A stretch of 64,000 bases of DNA, from assembly GCA_914767715.1 (NCBI GenBank), contig OU612075.1, positions 13,702,001-13,766,000 on the forward strand. Reading direction: 5' to 3'. The notes beneath the pieces are model-generated. The model made no database searches. It saw only the letters and a list, made by a program, of their open reading frames with translations, and was not told where the DNA came from. Below, in pieces: positions 12,701 to 24,544 of this stretch. The position numbers and the translations under genes were made by a program. This DNA comes from Membranipora membranacea. Taxonomy: Eukaryota > Bryozoa > Gymnolaemata > Cheilostomatida > Membraniporidae. Numbering within the stretch: the stretch's first letter is position 1; the number at the start of each line of letters is the position of its first letter.

Positions 12701-15700
12701 TAAGTGCTTTGAGATATGTCTATCACATTTTGATAGGCATTACAAGCAACAATTGGACTAAAATGATAACACTCCAGTTACATAACACAAACAATCTGCA
12801 CATATTAGATAGCACGCTGACAGAGAAAGTTTAGATTTATATGTGTAAGGGTTAAAATATTTGAAAGCCATCTTTGCACGCAACTAAACATATTCATTTC
12901 TTCTTTACCTAATGAGCCAAACCATCACTTAAATTACCACACGGGCACATTATTCTATTTGTGCCAAATTCAGGAGTCACAGTTTATTATTAACATTCCA
13001 GAATCCTGTATTCATGACACCCACTCACATAGTCTGAACAGTATTTTGAGTTATAGTATGCAGAGTTAGTGGTCCTTCTCATACTTAAACAGTTGCTCCA
13101 ATGGGTTACTCCCTCCCACTACTGCCCACAAGAAATGGTGAAAAATCCTTGTTCTGTTCATAAATATCCTCCAGTTGACTAGTAAACAAAATATCAATTA
13201 ATATTTTGAGTTTGAAATTTGCATGTTCAATGAGCTCAGGTTATGAACATTTAAATTTGAAATCATGAATAGTGGTGGATATGATGGATTCAATCTGTAA
13301 TGGTTTTTGATTAATTACAAATTGTCTTGAGGCTCTCTTAGGCATCTTATCTGCATAAGTTAAGATGCTCAAACTTTGCCCTGGTTGATGGTAGTAGCAT
13401 TCTCATGTGGTTGACAATGAACTGCTACCTCCAATAGTCCGGGCAACTTTTGCACACTCAAGTATATCTGCATCATATAAGTGACCTGTACTATAAGGGA
13501 TCCGCCATTAGTAGTAGATATATATAAATATTAATTGCAGATGAACCTGTTGTTCGTGGACCAGCCGGGTTTGTTGGGTCCTAAGGCTTTATTGGTATTC
13601 ATGGTACTGAGTCACGGGAGAGATGAGGTACACTGGTTATTGCGGCACGCTGATAATATACCTCCTAAAGTGGCGAGCAAAGCTAAGTTCAACCCAGACG
13701 ATCTAAACGACAGGCAACTACCAGAGCTCCTCTTCTACATCGAGGAGTTGAGAGGTTAGTGATTTAGTGATTAAAGTCATGCCCCATCTAAGAACTGCTA
13801 CACAACAGGAAATATGGTTTATTTGTATGGTAAAGCTAGAAATGCTCTTACTTTGTAAAGCCAAATCCCAAGCTTAAATATATTGAGAAAAATGATGCAC
13901 AGTTCAATCACGATTCATGATAAGGAACCAAGTCTATCCTAAGTCTACTATCAACATCCATTCCTACATGGGTGTGGTATAATATCTTATCACTTTTATG
14001 TAAAGTGTGTCCACATTCAACCTGCTAGCCTTATCTATGATGGTTGTACTCATTTACCTTGTTTTACTGTTGCTCCATGATAGTGATAGAATGATGGAAA
14101 ATATCCTGAGAATGTTGAATGTTGAATGTTGGAGGTTCTATTGCTTATGAGTTGTAAGATCAATGATAAAAAAATGTTATGTTATTCATGGAGGTATATG
14201 TGCAGAGTTATCGGATACAATATTACCTCACCCTTCAGGGCCTCTCAGGACTAGAGGTGACTTATTGTGATAGATTGTTATTGTTACCAATGTTTGTGTC
14301 CCCCAGGTCTGGTGAAGAAATACAGTCAGGTACTACAGAGATATTATGTACAGTACCTCAAAGGTTATGATATGTCTGAGCTCAATCAGGTATGTCCATA
14401 ATATTAATGTTTATTCCTGTCACAATAGTCACTCAGCATTAAGATATTCCTTAGCTTCGGGGGGGGGGGGGGAATATCGAAGTTTTTTTTATCAATTATG
14501 TATTTTTGAGAGCAAATGAGCCAATTTCAACAAAGACATGACACATTATCATGCTTTAATGTCATATTTGAGATATATATCATATATCAATTTTGAATTG
14601 TTATGAAGAGCGTACTTCCTTAGCCTACTGATTGAATGTTTCATTGCTCCTATAGGTGGTATCTACACTTCCTGCTATGGGAGAGGATGACTCCACAGTT
14701 ATTAAGAACCTCCAGTCTACTATAGAGAATGTATCAGTGAGACACGTAGAGGAGGGAGGACAGTTTGATTTTAGCGGTGCTCGTCTCGACTGGGTCAGGC
14801 TACAGGTGAGCTCCTTACATCATACAGATACAAATTGATGATTTGGTAACTTGAGATGAAGTGTTAGGCTTGCTGAGCCATGTGACTTTCATAACCATAG
14901 CCTCTAAGCTATGGAAATCCAGCAGTGGCAGGCTCTCCATACAGTGTGACATTAACTCTGCAACCATATTTTGTTATCCATTCCAATCTATTCTCACCTG
15001 GGAGGCTGAATGGTTCACCTTTGCTATACTCATCCTGCTTCAGGGCATTTGTTTGGAATGTCAGAAAATTATACATTTAATTGATTTATTGGTGCCTCTG
15101 TGAATTATAGCATTAAACATACCAGTCATTATGACTAATCTAGTATAAGCTGCCTTTTTTATGCCCCAGGGCAGTGTCATCTCGACATTCAGATGCTGTA
15201 TTTTTATTGACTAACTGCAGTTCTGTAGTACAAACATAGGATATATATCCTTACTGTATGATTGTGTAGCTTTTATTTGTGTAACAGTTGCATGTTAGCT
15301 AATGAATATCAAAGCTAACTTTTTGTTATGTTGATGTTGACAGGCGTACCTGAGTGTAGCCAAGACAGCCCTACCTCTGCAGCATCACAGAGACCTGGGT
15401 AAACTGCTCAACACTCTCATATTCCACACTAAGATGGTAGATTTTCTCGATGAGATACTTAATGAGACTTCAGATCTTAGTATATACTGTTTCTATACTA
15501 CTCTGTTTGAACAGCAGTTCAGACAGTGTATGGAGTTTCCCGCTCAGCACAGGTAAGTCAATGACAGAGAGAATATAATTACTCTACTGATTTTATGAAG
15601 TTTTTTATTCCTTTCTCATAATCAAAGGGAATTTTGGGCTATTTTCGGTGTGTGCTTTGATACCACTGGCTGGATATAGAAAAGTTGTTTGTGGGAATCT

Positions 15701-18700
15701 CTCGATTGGTTTCAAGCATTGGAATAGGATTCAAAAATTCTGTTTCGCAAGTTCTATACTTAGACAGCCAAAGCTTGAGCATGAAATGTAGGAATTACTT
15801 GTTGTGTTCAGATATTAGAGCACAGTGTATACCATTACCGTCGCATGATTCTTGTGAAAGTAAGACATTCCATACCATCCTCGTACTCCCCAATTATAGG
15901 CCTCTTGTGGTGGATGACTTAGCTTACATAATTGGTGATTCATGTTATCCCGCGCTTCCTGGTGTATATTGGTGATACTGCCAAGTCGCCATACTTTGCT
16001 TGTCTTGAGAGTTGTGTCAAGTAAGACCAGACCAGTTGCAGTTGGGCTTACAAAGATATTTGTTATATAGGAAAAAAGTCCGGACCATTTTAAAGAGTTT
16101 TACTCTGTTAATTGATATGTTCCGGCATATCACAAGCGTGACACTTTCCTAGCTAGTGTGCTAATGTACACATCAACATTTCATTGCCTTTATCTTACTG
16201 GTATAGTGTGGTGTTCTCTATTTTACAGGTATAGTGTGGTGTTCCCGCTGATCTGTGCTCACTTCCTTACTAACGTACACCAGGATCTCTGCCCCGAAGA
16301 GAGACACAGTATCGGGCAGACAAGTGTACAATACTGTAACTGGTTCCTCAAAGAAATGTCTGATGAGGTTAGCCATATTGTTCCACCAAAGGCGCTAAGC
16401 CACCATAAAAGGTTCCACTAAAGGCACTAAGCCGCAATCAAAAAGGCACAGTAGTCCTATTAAAGGATGATTTGCTTTTATTTTGATATGCAAAGATGCT
16501 CAATTTTTGTCGTAAGTGCAAATATTAAACTGACGGAAATTCCTTAGTCGAGCAAAGTGTCACGAGCAGCTGTGTACAATGTCTCCTAAGGAATGCTTTG
16601 GCTGTGACATAAGGACTTAAATTACCAAGTTGGTGTCTTGTTGTTTCATATTTTGCTTTACACAAGAAGTTGCAGCTGTACTTGATAACATAAACTCATT
16701 GGGCACTCCTCACTCACATAACAGTGTCTCAGCTCTCACAAAAAATCTTGTATGTACGATATTATAGTGTATGGAAGTTTTGCTATATATTTTCAAGCAG
16801 CTACATCATTGAGTAATCATAATTGATATATTTACAGGTGAATCAGGTGATCACAGCTATATGTGATGAGCAGGCTTTACTCAATGATAAATGTCTTCCT
16901 AAACATTGTATACATAAAATACTACTGGACTCTCGGCGCGCTGGTCAAGGTAATTATATAAATATGTGTTCGGCAGGTATCTGAGACCTGATGCATTAGT
17001 CCTCTGTGCAGTGTTGGCTCTCAGATGGAGTTGCGGCCACACTAGGCCTTAGCCCTCTGATCATGCCAGCCCCTTTTCAAAAATTAAATTTTGAATGTGG
17101 CAAGTATAAAAATGCTGATAGAAACCTGCTCTGTGCATCCTTATCACAAGATTTATGAGCTTTGACAGATTTGATCATCCATGTTGCATTTTTGTTTGCA
17201 ATAAGGTCATAAAGCAGAAATATAGAAAGGCCTTCCCAAGTGTTTCATAAAATTCAACCACATGTCAGCCCCTCAAGCAGATGATAGTGCCTTTTATACT
17301 GGAAATAGTGTTTCAGTGTACATAGTAGACTTATTTTCTCTTTTTCCTTTTGACATCAGGTCGCAGAAAGAATCAGAGAGCTCAGTCATTTAAAGACCCC
17401 GGCAACGAGAGTGTGCGGAAATATCGGGAAGATTTTACCAAACTAGATAAGTTACACATGGCCCTGACAGAACTAAGCTATGCACTAAACTACAGTCCTA
17501 TCATTCATGTGTGGGGGCACGGCTTTGTACCTAGAGAGTTCTTCATTCACAACCTTGAGGGACGCTTCAACAAAGCTCTGCCTGGTAAGATCATATATTC
17601 AGTACTTCGTCATTCAATGCTATGCTTACTGATCTGAACGGAGCAAATTGAATCCTTGAATCATCGACAAAAGGAAAACCTAATTTTCTGTCAGTCCTCT
17701 ATTACAATTTTTATGAGAAGATAGCTTTTAATCTTGCTAAAACCCCTGTGTAATCTTTTTACCAAAATAGTTTGAATGAACGACTCCTGCAGTAATTGGT
17801 TATGCTATATAGATCTGGTTGGGTTGACTATGTAAGTAAAGTATCCTCAAAAATGTGGTTTTATGTATGATCATCAAACATCACCAAAGTGATAGAAATA
17901 GTACGCTGTCTACATAATATGCAGACGATTTATTTGTTCAGATTAATTTCTGTACCTAGATTTCACACCCAGCTTTGTCGTAGCCCTTTAATTGAAATAT
18001 ACTGCTATATTCTTACAGGTATGTTGATGCACAACCCAGAGAGTGAGATAATAGCTAAGCCTTCTGAGGTGCTGTGCAGTGTACGCTCTATGATGGATAT
18101 ACTACAGACACTAGAGAATTATATACATATAGATATCAGTCGTATATTCAACAGTGTCCTACTACAACAAACACAAGCAGCTGATGGCTTCACTGGCGAG
18201 CCGACCATTACACAAGTAAGTACTCTCATTGATTATCGAGGTTTCATCATGCAGTAAAATTTGTGTGGCCACTGTGTTTGGCCAAAATGTGAGTCCAACT
18301 ATTTTTTGTAAATTGTGTGTACTGAGCCGGACATACATTCTCCAATCAATTTGTTGATGGTGAATCTTATTATTTTGCTGAAACTGAGGTTGTTCCTGAG
18401 TTTCCCGTTTAACAAAGAGAAAAAATGGTAATGTATATTTTTTTTGTGACTAACTGGAAAAGATTAACGTTGAGATTTTTTGTTTTTAGAAATACACCAA
18501 CTGGTACCTGGAGGTACTATTACGCCAGGTATCTATGGGACATATCATATACTCTCCTCTACAGAAGGCTTTCGTCAGTTTATCTACCGAGGAGAAGCTT
18601 CCATTCAGCGCTGAGGAGTTTTCAGATGTGAAAGAGCTGAGGGCACTGTGTGAACTAATCGGCCCGTATGGCATGAGATATATGGGTTAGTTTAGTATGA

Positions 18701-21304
18701 CTTGCAACTGGCTCATTCAACCCAATACACTGGGCATCTGTCGAAAAATGTTTTGATTCAAACTAACAATTTACCGTGGCTTATTCATTCCACATACACC
18801 GTTCATCTGCTGACAAATGTTTTGATTTTAACAAACATGTTATACGCGCTTGAATATACTCAAATGGTTTGCTTAGAAATGAATTTTGATGAGAGTACAG
18901 CTGTCTATTTACTCTATTGTATTTTGTACTTTGGAGTTACCCATTCCTTGAACTTCAATCTCAAGGAGTTGATAACTCCAAAGTGTCATGAGGTTAATTT
19001 TATGTTGTGAGAACAGTAGTGTCTTTCTTTCCTGTGTCTCTCACACCCTCATCTCTTACATCTACAGGTGATCAGTTGATGTACAGAGTTGCTCTACAGA
19101 TAAATGAATTAAAAACTTTGGTCATTTCAAATAAAGATACTCTTCAGCAGCTTAGAACTAGCTTTGAGAAGCCGGAGATGATGTCAGACTTGTCTAAAAA
19201 GCTGGAAGGTGCTGACAACTTACTTCAGAGGTACGATTATAAATAATAAAGAATCAGTCACTACCTACTGATTCAAGTGTTCAAAAAAGAGTGAGTTATA
19301 AGTCAATCGAAAGATATAGTATAGTACATTCATGAGGGTCAGTGTTGAGCGTTGCAATCTTTTATAAACATTAGGATGATAAAGCGTAATGCAGACTGGA
19401 ATAATAAAGAAAGGTCTGTTGTGGTTCTTTGATAGATTCAATGCCTGATTGAATGTTGCAGAACAAGCTCAACTGTGATGATCCATAGATTATGTTTGGT
19501 TGCAGGTTAACAATTATAGGAGTTTTGCTATCATTCCGACACATGCTACAGGAGGTGTTATATATCAGTATGGTCGATCACGCCCCATTCCTTATGTCTT
19601 CCATTAAAGACTTCTCAGACAATGTACCAGGAGGCTCAGACAAGATCTATATCAATGAAATGGCTGCTTCCGCTGGTATGTAACGTCATCACAAGAATCT
19701 CAATAATATAAGTACATCTTATTTGGCATTGTCACAATCAGAATGATTTTGAGCTAAGACATCTGATATGTTGATGCTCATCAATGTGCAGTTCTTTGGC
19801 ATCAGCTAAAGTGCATTTTCTGCTGAACCAGCCAAGCCCTACACAAAAGAGAAAAAAAAAAGTATAATGACTAATTTAATGAGACGCTTGTTTTGTATGT
19901 TTTGTAGGTTTTGAGTCATCAGTAGATCCGTTGTTAGTAGCAGCCATACGTAATCAGAAGACTGAGGCAGGAGAGGATCAGTATACACTCTCCTGTCTCC
20001 TTATGGTATTTATAGCTGTGATAATCCCTCGTCGAGCTTCTCTTATCAACTCTACATTCGACGCTAATAAACAAGGCCATGTCAACAACACTCACTGCAT
20101 GGGTAAGTACATCACTAAACAAGTCCATGACAACAACACTCACTGCATGGGTAAGTACATCACTAAACAAGTCCATGACAACAACACTCACTGCATGGGT
20201 AAGTACATCACTAAACAAGGTCATGTCAACAACACTCACTGCATGGGTAAGAAAATCACTAAACAAGGTTATGTCAACAACACTCACTGCATGGGTAAGT
20301 AAACATGTCAATAACACTCACTGCATGGGTAAGTACATCGCACAGAAGCTAAGGGATTATTGTATGATTCATTTTTTAGTGCTTGAATGTGTGTTGGACT
20401 TCATCCCTAAAGTAATGGAGTGAGAAAACAGTTGGCAGGTCTCTTTCTATCAATCAATGCGATGCATGAAGACGTAAGGCATCCCTTTTGGTGTATCAGG
20501 GCAAAACTGCATGAGCCTTCCTGAGCTTGCTTTTGGGTAACATCATCTAAGGTGGATCATCTTGGTTCAACTGTGTATGAGGGCTTGTTGACTATCCCAA
20601 AGATAAAAAATGCAGTCAGTGTTGAGCCATTAATATATTTATGCAATAATTTTTATTTCAGGTCGTGCAATAAACCAACTGGCTCAGGCGATGTTCCTCG
20701 TACACAGCAGAGAGAATGATGTGGAGGAGAGACTGAAGGAATTCTTAGCTCTGGCCTCATCAAGCCTGCTCAGACTCGGCCATGAGAATGAAAAAGAGGC
20801 TATCCGCACACGAGAGTCGGTCTATCTGCTACTACACATCATTGTAGAGGAATCAAATGTAAGTCAAAGCGTGACAAACAATAAACTTGAATTGAACTCA
20901 TTTAAATATCTTTAGGTCTACAACAACAAAACCTTCTTGATTGAACTTATCAGTACGATGTGCAGTAAAGCTGCGTGGTGAAGCACTGCATATAACTTCA
21001 CTCTGTCCTCTGCATGATTTTCAATATTATCCCTGTCATAAATAAATATCAGGAAGTCACACTCTTTTCTCTCTTTAAAAGATGCAATAAGACAATACAT
21101 TGATCAATATATACTCCATTTATTACTCGTTATCAATAAGTATGACGTATATTATTTCTATTTTATGTCATACTATAACACATATATTATTTGTTACAGG
21201 TGCTGAGTATGGATCTATTGGAGTCATGCTTCCCGTATGCTCTCCTCAGAAATGCTTACAGCGCAGTCATAAACAACACACAGAATCCAACCAGTCACAA
21301 ATAG
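9708..21304 (+). CDS. NCKAP1: Nck-associated protein 1 (NAP1/HEM), WAVE regulatory complex subunit
   Basis: NCKAP1 is a scaffold of the pentameric WAVE regulatory complex (with CYFIP/Sra1, WAVE, ABI and HSPC300), which relays Rac signals to Arp2/3 at the cell edge. Eighteen exons join in phase: 9708-10343, 10852-11034, 11453-11579, 12383-12495, 13541-13754, 14307-14389, 14656-14805, 15344-15552, 16229-16367, 16838-16949, 17360-17584, 18019-18215, 18490-18685, 19068-19230, 19506-19675, 19908-20102, 20662-20858 and 21200-21304. The product is 1137 aa (human 1128) and is recognisably collinear with the human protein throughout: MSRS start, [49 protein letters not shown]-like [30 protein letters not shown]. 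Exon 1 encodes 212 residues without an intron. Exon 16 carries a tandemly repeated donor site (see 20068-20339). The last residues after NAYSAV are not conserved with vertebrates. Confidence 0.96.
10344..10851 (+). other. NCKAP1 intron 1
   Basis: A 508-base GT-AG intron in phase 0. I see no secondary gene or repeat within it. Confidence 0.8.
11580..13540 (+). other. NCKAP1 introns 3-4 with the small exon 12383-12495
   Basis: Two introns (11580-12382 and 12496-13540) flank a 113-base exon encoding the [15 protein letters not shown]...[11 protein letters not shown] stretch of the protein. The intron sequence is AT-rich, and I recognise no mobile element or nested gene in it. Confidence 0.7.
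14459..14472. repeat. Poly-G tract in NCKAP1 intron 6
   Basis: Fourteen uninterrupted G residues lie 70 bases into the intron after exon 14307-14389. Such a tract can form G-quadruplex structure and is prone to length variation and sequencing error. Confidence 0.95.
16201..16244 (+). repeat. Duplicated exon start at an NCKAP1 3' splice site
   Basis: The 16 bases that open exon 9 (GTATAGTGTGGTGTTC, at 16229-16244) are also present 28 bases upstream in the intron, at 16201-16216. The acceptor (TATTTTACAG) lies between the two copies. The upstream copy is preceded by TTACTG rather than AG, so it is not itself an acceptor. Confidence 0.9.
20068..20339 (+). repeat. 48-bp tandem array duplicating an NCKAP1 exon end and its 5' splice site
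   Basis: The end of exon 16 (from TAAACAAG at 20068 to the G at 20102) plus the donor and about 14 intron bases is repeated. Full 48-base units run 20103-20150, 20151-20198, 20199-20246 and 20247-20294, followed by a shorter 34-base copy to 20328 and the start of another. GT donors are at 20103, 20151, 20199, 20247, 20295 and 20329; all read GTAAGT except the fourth (GTAAGA). Because 48 is a multiple of three and no copy contains a stop, the frame is open from the exon through the fifth donor and ends at TAA 20300-20302. Each unit would add 16 residues of the form [16 protein letters not shown]. Confidence 0.97.
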
Positions 21305-22656
21305 ACTATCACGTTATCAACCATAAGATTAAATATGTACTGCCAAATATTCATTCCATACTATAATATCAAGGCATACCAGACACTTGATTTTAATCAC
21401 TAGTAGCAGGCTATCAGGTTATTGGTCTGACTGAGAGAGGAGCTAACTTATCTTATATACAGCCCATCTTGGCTTCCTGGCCTGTAGTAAGTCACGTTGA
21501 GATGAACCAGGCTTGAAGTGAGCACGTTTTCATGGAGTGGCAGTTTGCACCTTAGGTAGCTAGATTGATTGATAAATGAATGAATTTCTTCACAATGATT
21601 TTTCCTTTTGAGGTTCACTCTATTTCCCGCCTGCTGGAGCATTCATACTGGCAGGGAATATTCTGAAATCTGTCGTATAAATCACCAATTTTTATTATAC
21701 TTTCTTATTTCAAATGTGCTTTTGGTCCAGCTGACTTCTTATGAGTTTTTTTTCACTTAGTCTAGTTTGGAAATCACAATATGATGACGGATGGCAGGTT
21801 TTGATTTTCCTTCTATAACTGATACCCTCCCCCAGCCCCCATCACAGCAACGAAATTCAATATTTCTGCAGAACAAAGGAGGCAATATTAGGTACTTTGT
21901 TCAATTAGGAATGAGCTCAGACACTTTGAGTTTTGATTTAAAATTTCTTTTCACTGTTATCTAAAGAGTTTTCTAATTTTTTTATGAAATTTTGAATATT
22001 TATTCACTGTACAATGATATTCTCGTTTGTTTTACCGCGTATTCACAGCTCACGCTATTGTACTTAGTTGAGTGAGAGATTATTATGTTGATGTCAGGAA
22101 GTATACTATAATAAAAAAGAATATTAGTTATTTTCTGAGGAATTCTGATGTAAATCCTAATATATTCGGCATCGCAACAAACACTATACAAGGCTCAGAA
22201 TGTTGTCGTTTGTCGTCCTACAAATGAATAAGGGTTATAATAAACATGCATACGGGCAGAAAAGTGGTACCCACTAATTGGCTTTTTACATTTTAGCTTT
22301 TATTTATGACTATTTTACCAATGAGCTTCATTGATTTTACTATTAGAATACTGTGATATCATTAAATTTCAGAAGGTAAATCTGAGTTTTTCCATTCCAT
22401 TCCATTCCTTTCTAATCTCACTCGGAGTGTAGGGGCTCCTCTATCGAGATATATAGTATTGTGTCGATTGTAGTGATCGGTACTGTAACTGTGTAGAAAT
22501 AATTTTTTTGAATGTTTCTGGAAGGGTTTAGGTTATGGCAACTGAATAATGTTCTATTGTCAAATGTGATTGTCAGATATCGAGACTCTGAGCAACGTAG
22601 GCTTTAGGTGAGAGCAGCGGTGTTATAATGTTATAAGGTATATGGTCAGCAAAGGG
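21305..22656 (+). other. NCKAP1 3' UTR and downstream intergenic DNA
   Basis: After the TAG at 21302-21304 there is no further NCKAP1 exon. An ATTAAA variant near 21329 and AATAAA near 22110 and 22238 are candidate polyadenylation signals, and I cannot choose between them. No other gene is recognisable before the LINE tail at 22659. Confidence 0.5.
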
Positions 22657-22658
22657 TT

Positions 22659-23466
22659 AGATGAAAATGAAAATGAAATGCTTGTGTGAGACATGTGTTG
22701 TCCATCCCACCCACCTGCCAGGGTGCACCCACCATCGCTAGGATGGAGGGTGACCAAATGAGGTCCCACGAGGCGCAGTGCAACCAGCACACGCCGGCCG
22801 GGGGCACAAGTCCCCGGACCCGCGGGGATCCACAATGCAGGGCTAGGTCGATAGTTGTCAGTGGGCGTAGTACAGATTTAAGTAAGGTATCTAATTAGCT
22901 TGTTCATACAATATTTATAATACATATTGATACATATTTAGTAGAATGGAGAAAATAAGGATGCAGATTAGAAGACATTGTTAGATAGCATGCGATGCTT
23001 ATAAGCAAACCTAGCTACATTGGTATTAACACCGGACTGGATTGATCCATGCCGGGTGTTATGGGTATTGCTGAATAGAGGTAGGAACCTCATGGGGTCT
23101 ACTGCAGCCTTGCTGCCAGCTATACGGTTTAGAAGATTTTTGTCGATTAGATTTCGACGGGTTGCTAGGGTGTGCCAGTTTTTAGCCAGCATAGCATTTG
23201 ATATTCTTTCATACTTTCTGAAGCCGTATACCCATCTGAAGGCTTTACGATTTATGGATTCTAATCGATCTATTAATTTTCCTTTGTGGGGGGACCATAT
23301 ATGCGAGGCATATTCAAGAATGGGACGACATATGGTAATATAGGATAAATAATGTGTTTTGCGTCTTGCCTTCTTTAAGCTACGCATTAGCATGTACAGA
23401 GTTGTGTTCACTGTGCTATTATGAGGACAACTCCAGATTTTAAATCTTATGGCAGCAACTGACCAA
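22659..23466 (-). mobile_element. 5'-truncated non-LTR retrotransposon (LINE), RT C-terminus and 3' UTR
   Basis: Read on the minus strand, an open frame from about 23461 down to 22968 encodes the end of a LINE reverse transcriptase. It shows CPHNSTVNTTLYMLMRSLKK, then CRPILEYASHIWSPH (the typical LVRPILEYASxVWxP block), then IDRLESINRKAFRWVYGF and a tail with NTRHGS. After the stop comes a GC-rich 3' UTR (22968-22690). It ends in a short (ATTTTC)n tail, seen on the plus strand as repeated GAAAAT at 22661-22680. This is the layout of the CR1/L2-like clade. An in-frame stop and loss of similarity beyond 23466 indicate 5' truncation, so it cannot move on its own. Confidence 0.85.
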
Positions 23467-23736
23467 TCATATCATCTGCATTCACAAGCGGGAATGTGCA
23501 ACATGTGGGACATGACATCCATCTGGGCGACATCTGAATAACAAAATACCTGTCGCCACTGCAGTTCTTTTTTAGCAGAAACAGAGAGAAGAAAAATAGA
23601 GGGAAAGTGACCAAGTTGCAGAAACAGGGAGAGTTAACAGCAAGTAACATAAGCCTGCTGCAAAAATTTTCAGATATCAGGATTTCAGAATTCAGGTGGG
23701 GAGCTGAAATGTGTAACTGAAGTAGCATATATATTG

Positions 23737-24000
23737 AAATTAATTAAATAATAAATCCAGACAAATAAATAATAAATAAATAAGTGAGTAAGTCATTCAA
23801 TCAATTCATTCATGAGTGAGCAGTGAGTGACTGTACTGTCTGTGACTGCTGTGCTGTGACAGTTGAGTTCATATCATTGATTGATTGCTGTGATACTGAT
23901 TGTGAGCAAGGGATTCCCTCAAACTCTGTGGGTCTGAAAGATTATCATCATTGAAAATGAAATGATGACGATTCATTGGATTGAATGAACCAAATCAAAG
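23737..24000. repeat. Low-complexity tract: AATAAATA runs and TGA/GAGT/ATTC words
   Basis: About 60 bases of A-rich AATAAATA-type repeats are followed by cryptically simple sequence built from short recurring words (GAGTGAG, TTCATTCA, GTGACTG, GATTGATT). No coding or element structure is visible. It separates the LINE from the SINE-like element. Confidence 0.7.
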
Positions 24001-24216
24001 GAATTATTAGAGACAAAATTCACACACTCAGTCTAAATCAACCTGCCTGCTATTAGCCTATCATCTTGACAACAGCCTGTCTGTGTTGGTGGCAAGGGGG
24101 TGCAACCAATGAAGCTCGGCAATACACACAGGCTATCAAAATATACTGAGTGAGTCTAAGAAGTGATCCGAGAAGACGTCTGCATTTCCAAATTGAAAAG
24201 TTGCGATACGCCTCCG

Positions 24217-24544
24217 GGGAGTCAGGAGTGGTCTGATCACAAGGCTGCGGACTTGTGACCTGTGAGGTCCAGGTTCAATTTCCGGCAGTCATTTCGGATT
24301 TGGTACTGGCGCGCCATTCATCCTAGCCAGGTCCCTGCGGAACGGGACTAAAAATACCGGAGGACCAATGTGTGTTTGCACACCCCACATGCAGTGAAAA
24401 GATCCCCCTCTGCCTCTTCAATAAGTAGAGTAGACGGAATTCCGGCGGATAAGGGTATAGTGTGCGGCTTGAGTACCATGGGTCCCGGTACCTGTACTCT
24501 AGAGGGGTACCCTCTCCGCAATGACGACTTAGACTTAGAATTAT
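24217..24544 (+). mobile_element. tRNA-derived SINE-like element
   Basis: A block of about 330 bases is clearly more GC-rich than its flanks. Its 5' part resembles a tRNA gene. An A-box-like TGGTCTGATCACAAGG (24229-24244) is followed about 30 bases later by a B-box-like GGTTCAATTTCC (24272-24283), the internal RNA polymerase III promoter layout. A non-tRNA body follows. The heptamer GCCTCCG occurs at 24210-24216 and again at 24545-24551 and could be the target-site duplication. The tRNA part does not look like a functional tRNA. I cannot name the SINE family. Confidence 0.55.

Noticed and set aside
19934-20317. Minus-strand open frame with 16-residue repeats across the NCKAP1 array
   Set aside because: It is the antisense shadow of the 48-bp repeat, has no start or splice context of its own, and the plus strand explains the sequence.
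23447-23728. Minus open frame next to the LINE as an upstream part of the reverse transcriptase
   Set aside because: It is in a different frame from the RT remnant and shows no RT motif. The LINE frame meets a stop at about 23466.
24229-24283. A genuine tRNA gene
   Set aside because: The A- and B-box-like motifs are imperfect, no cloverleaf with a proper acceptor stem is apparent, and a non-tRNA body follows. A SINE head fits better.
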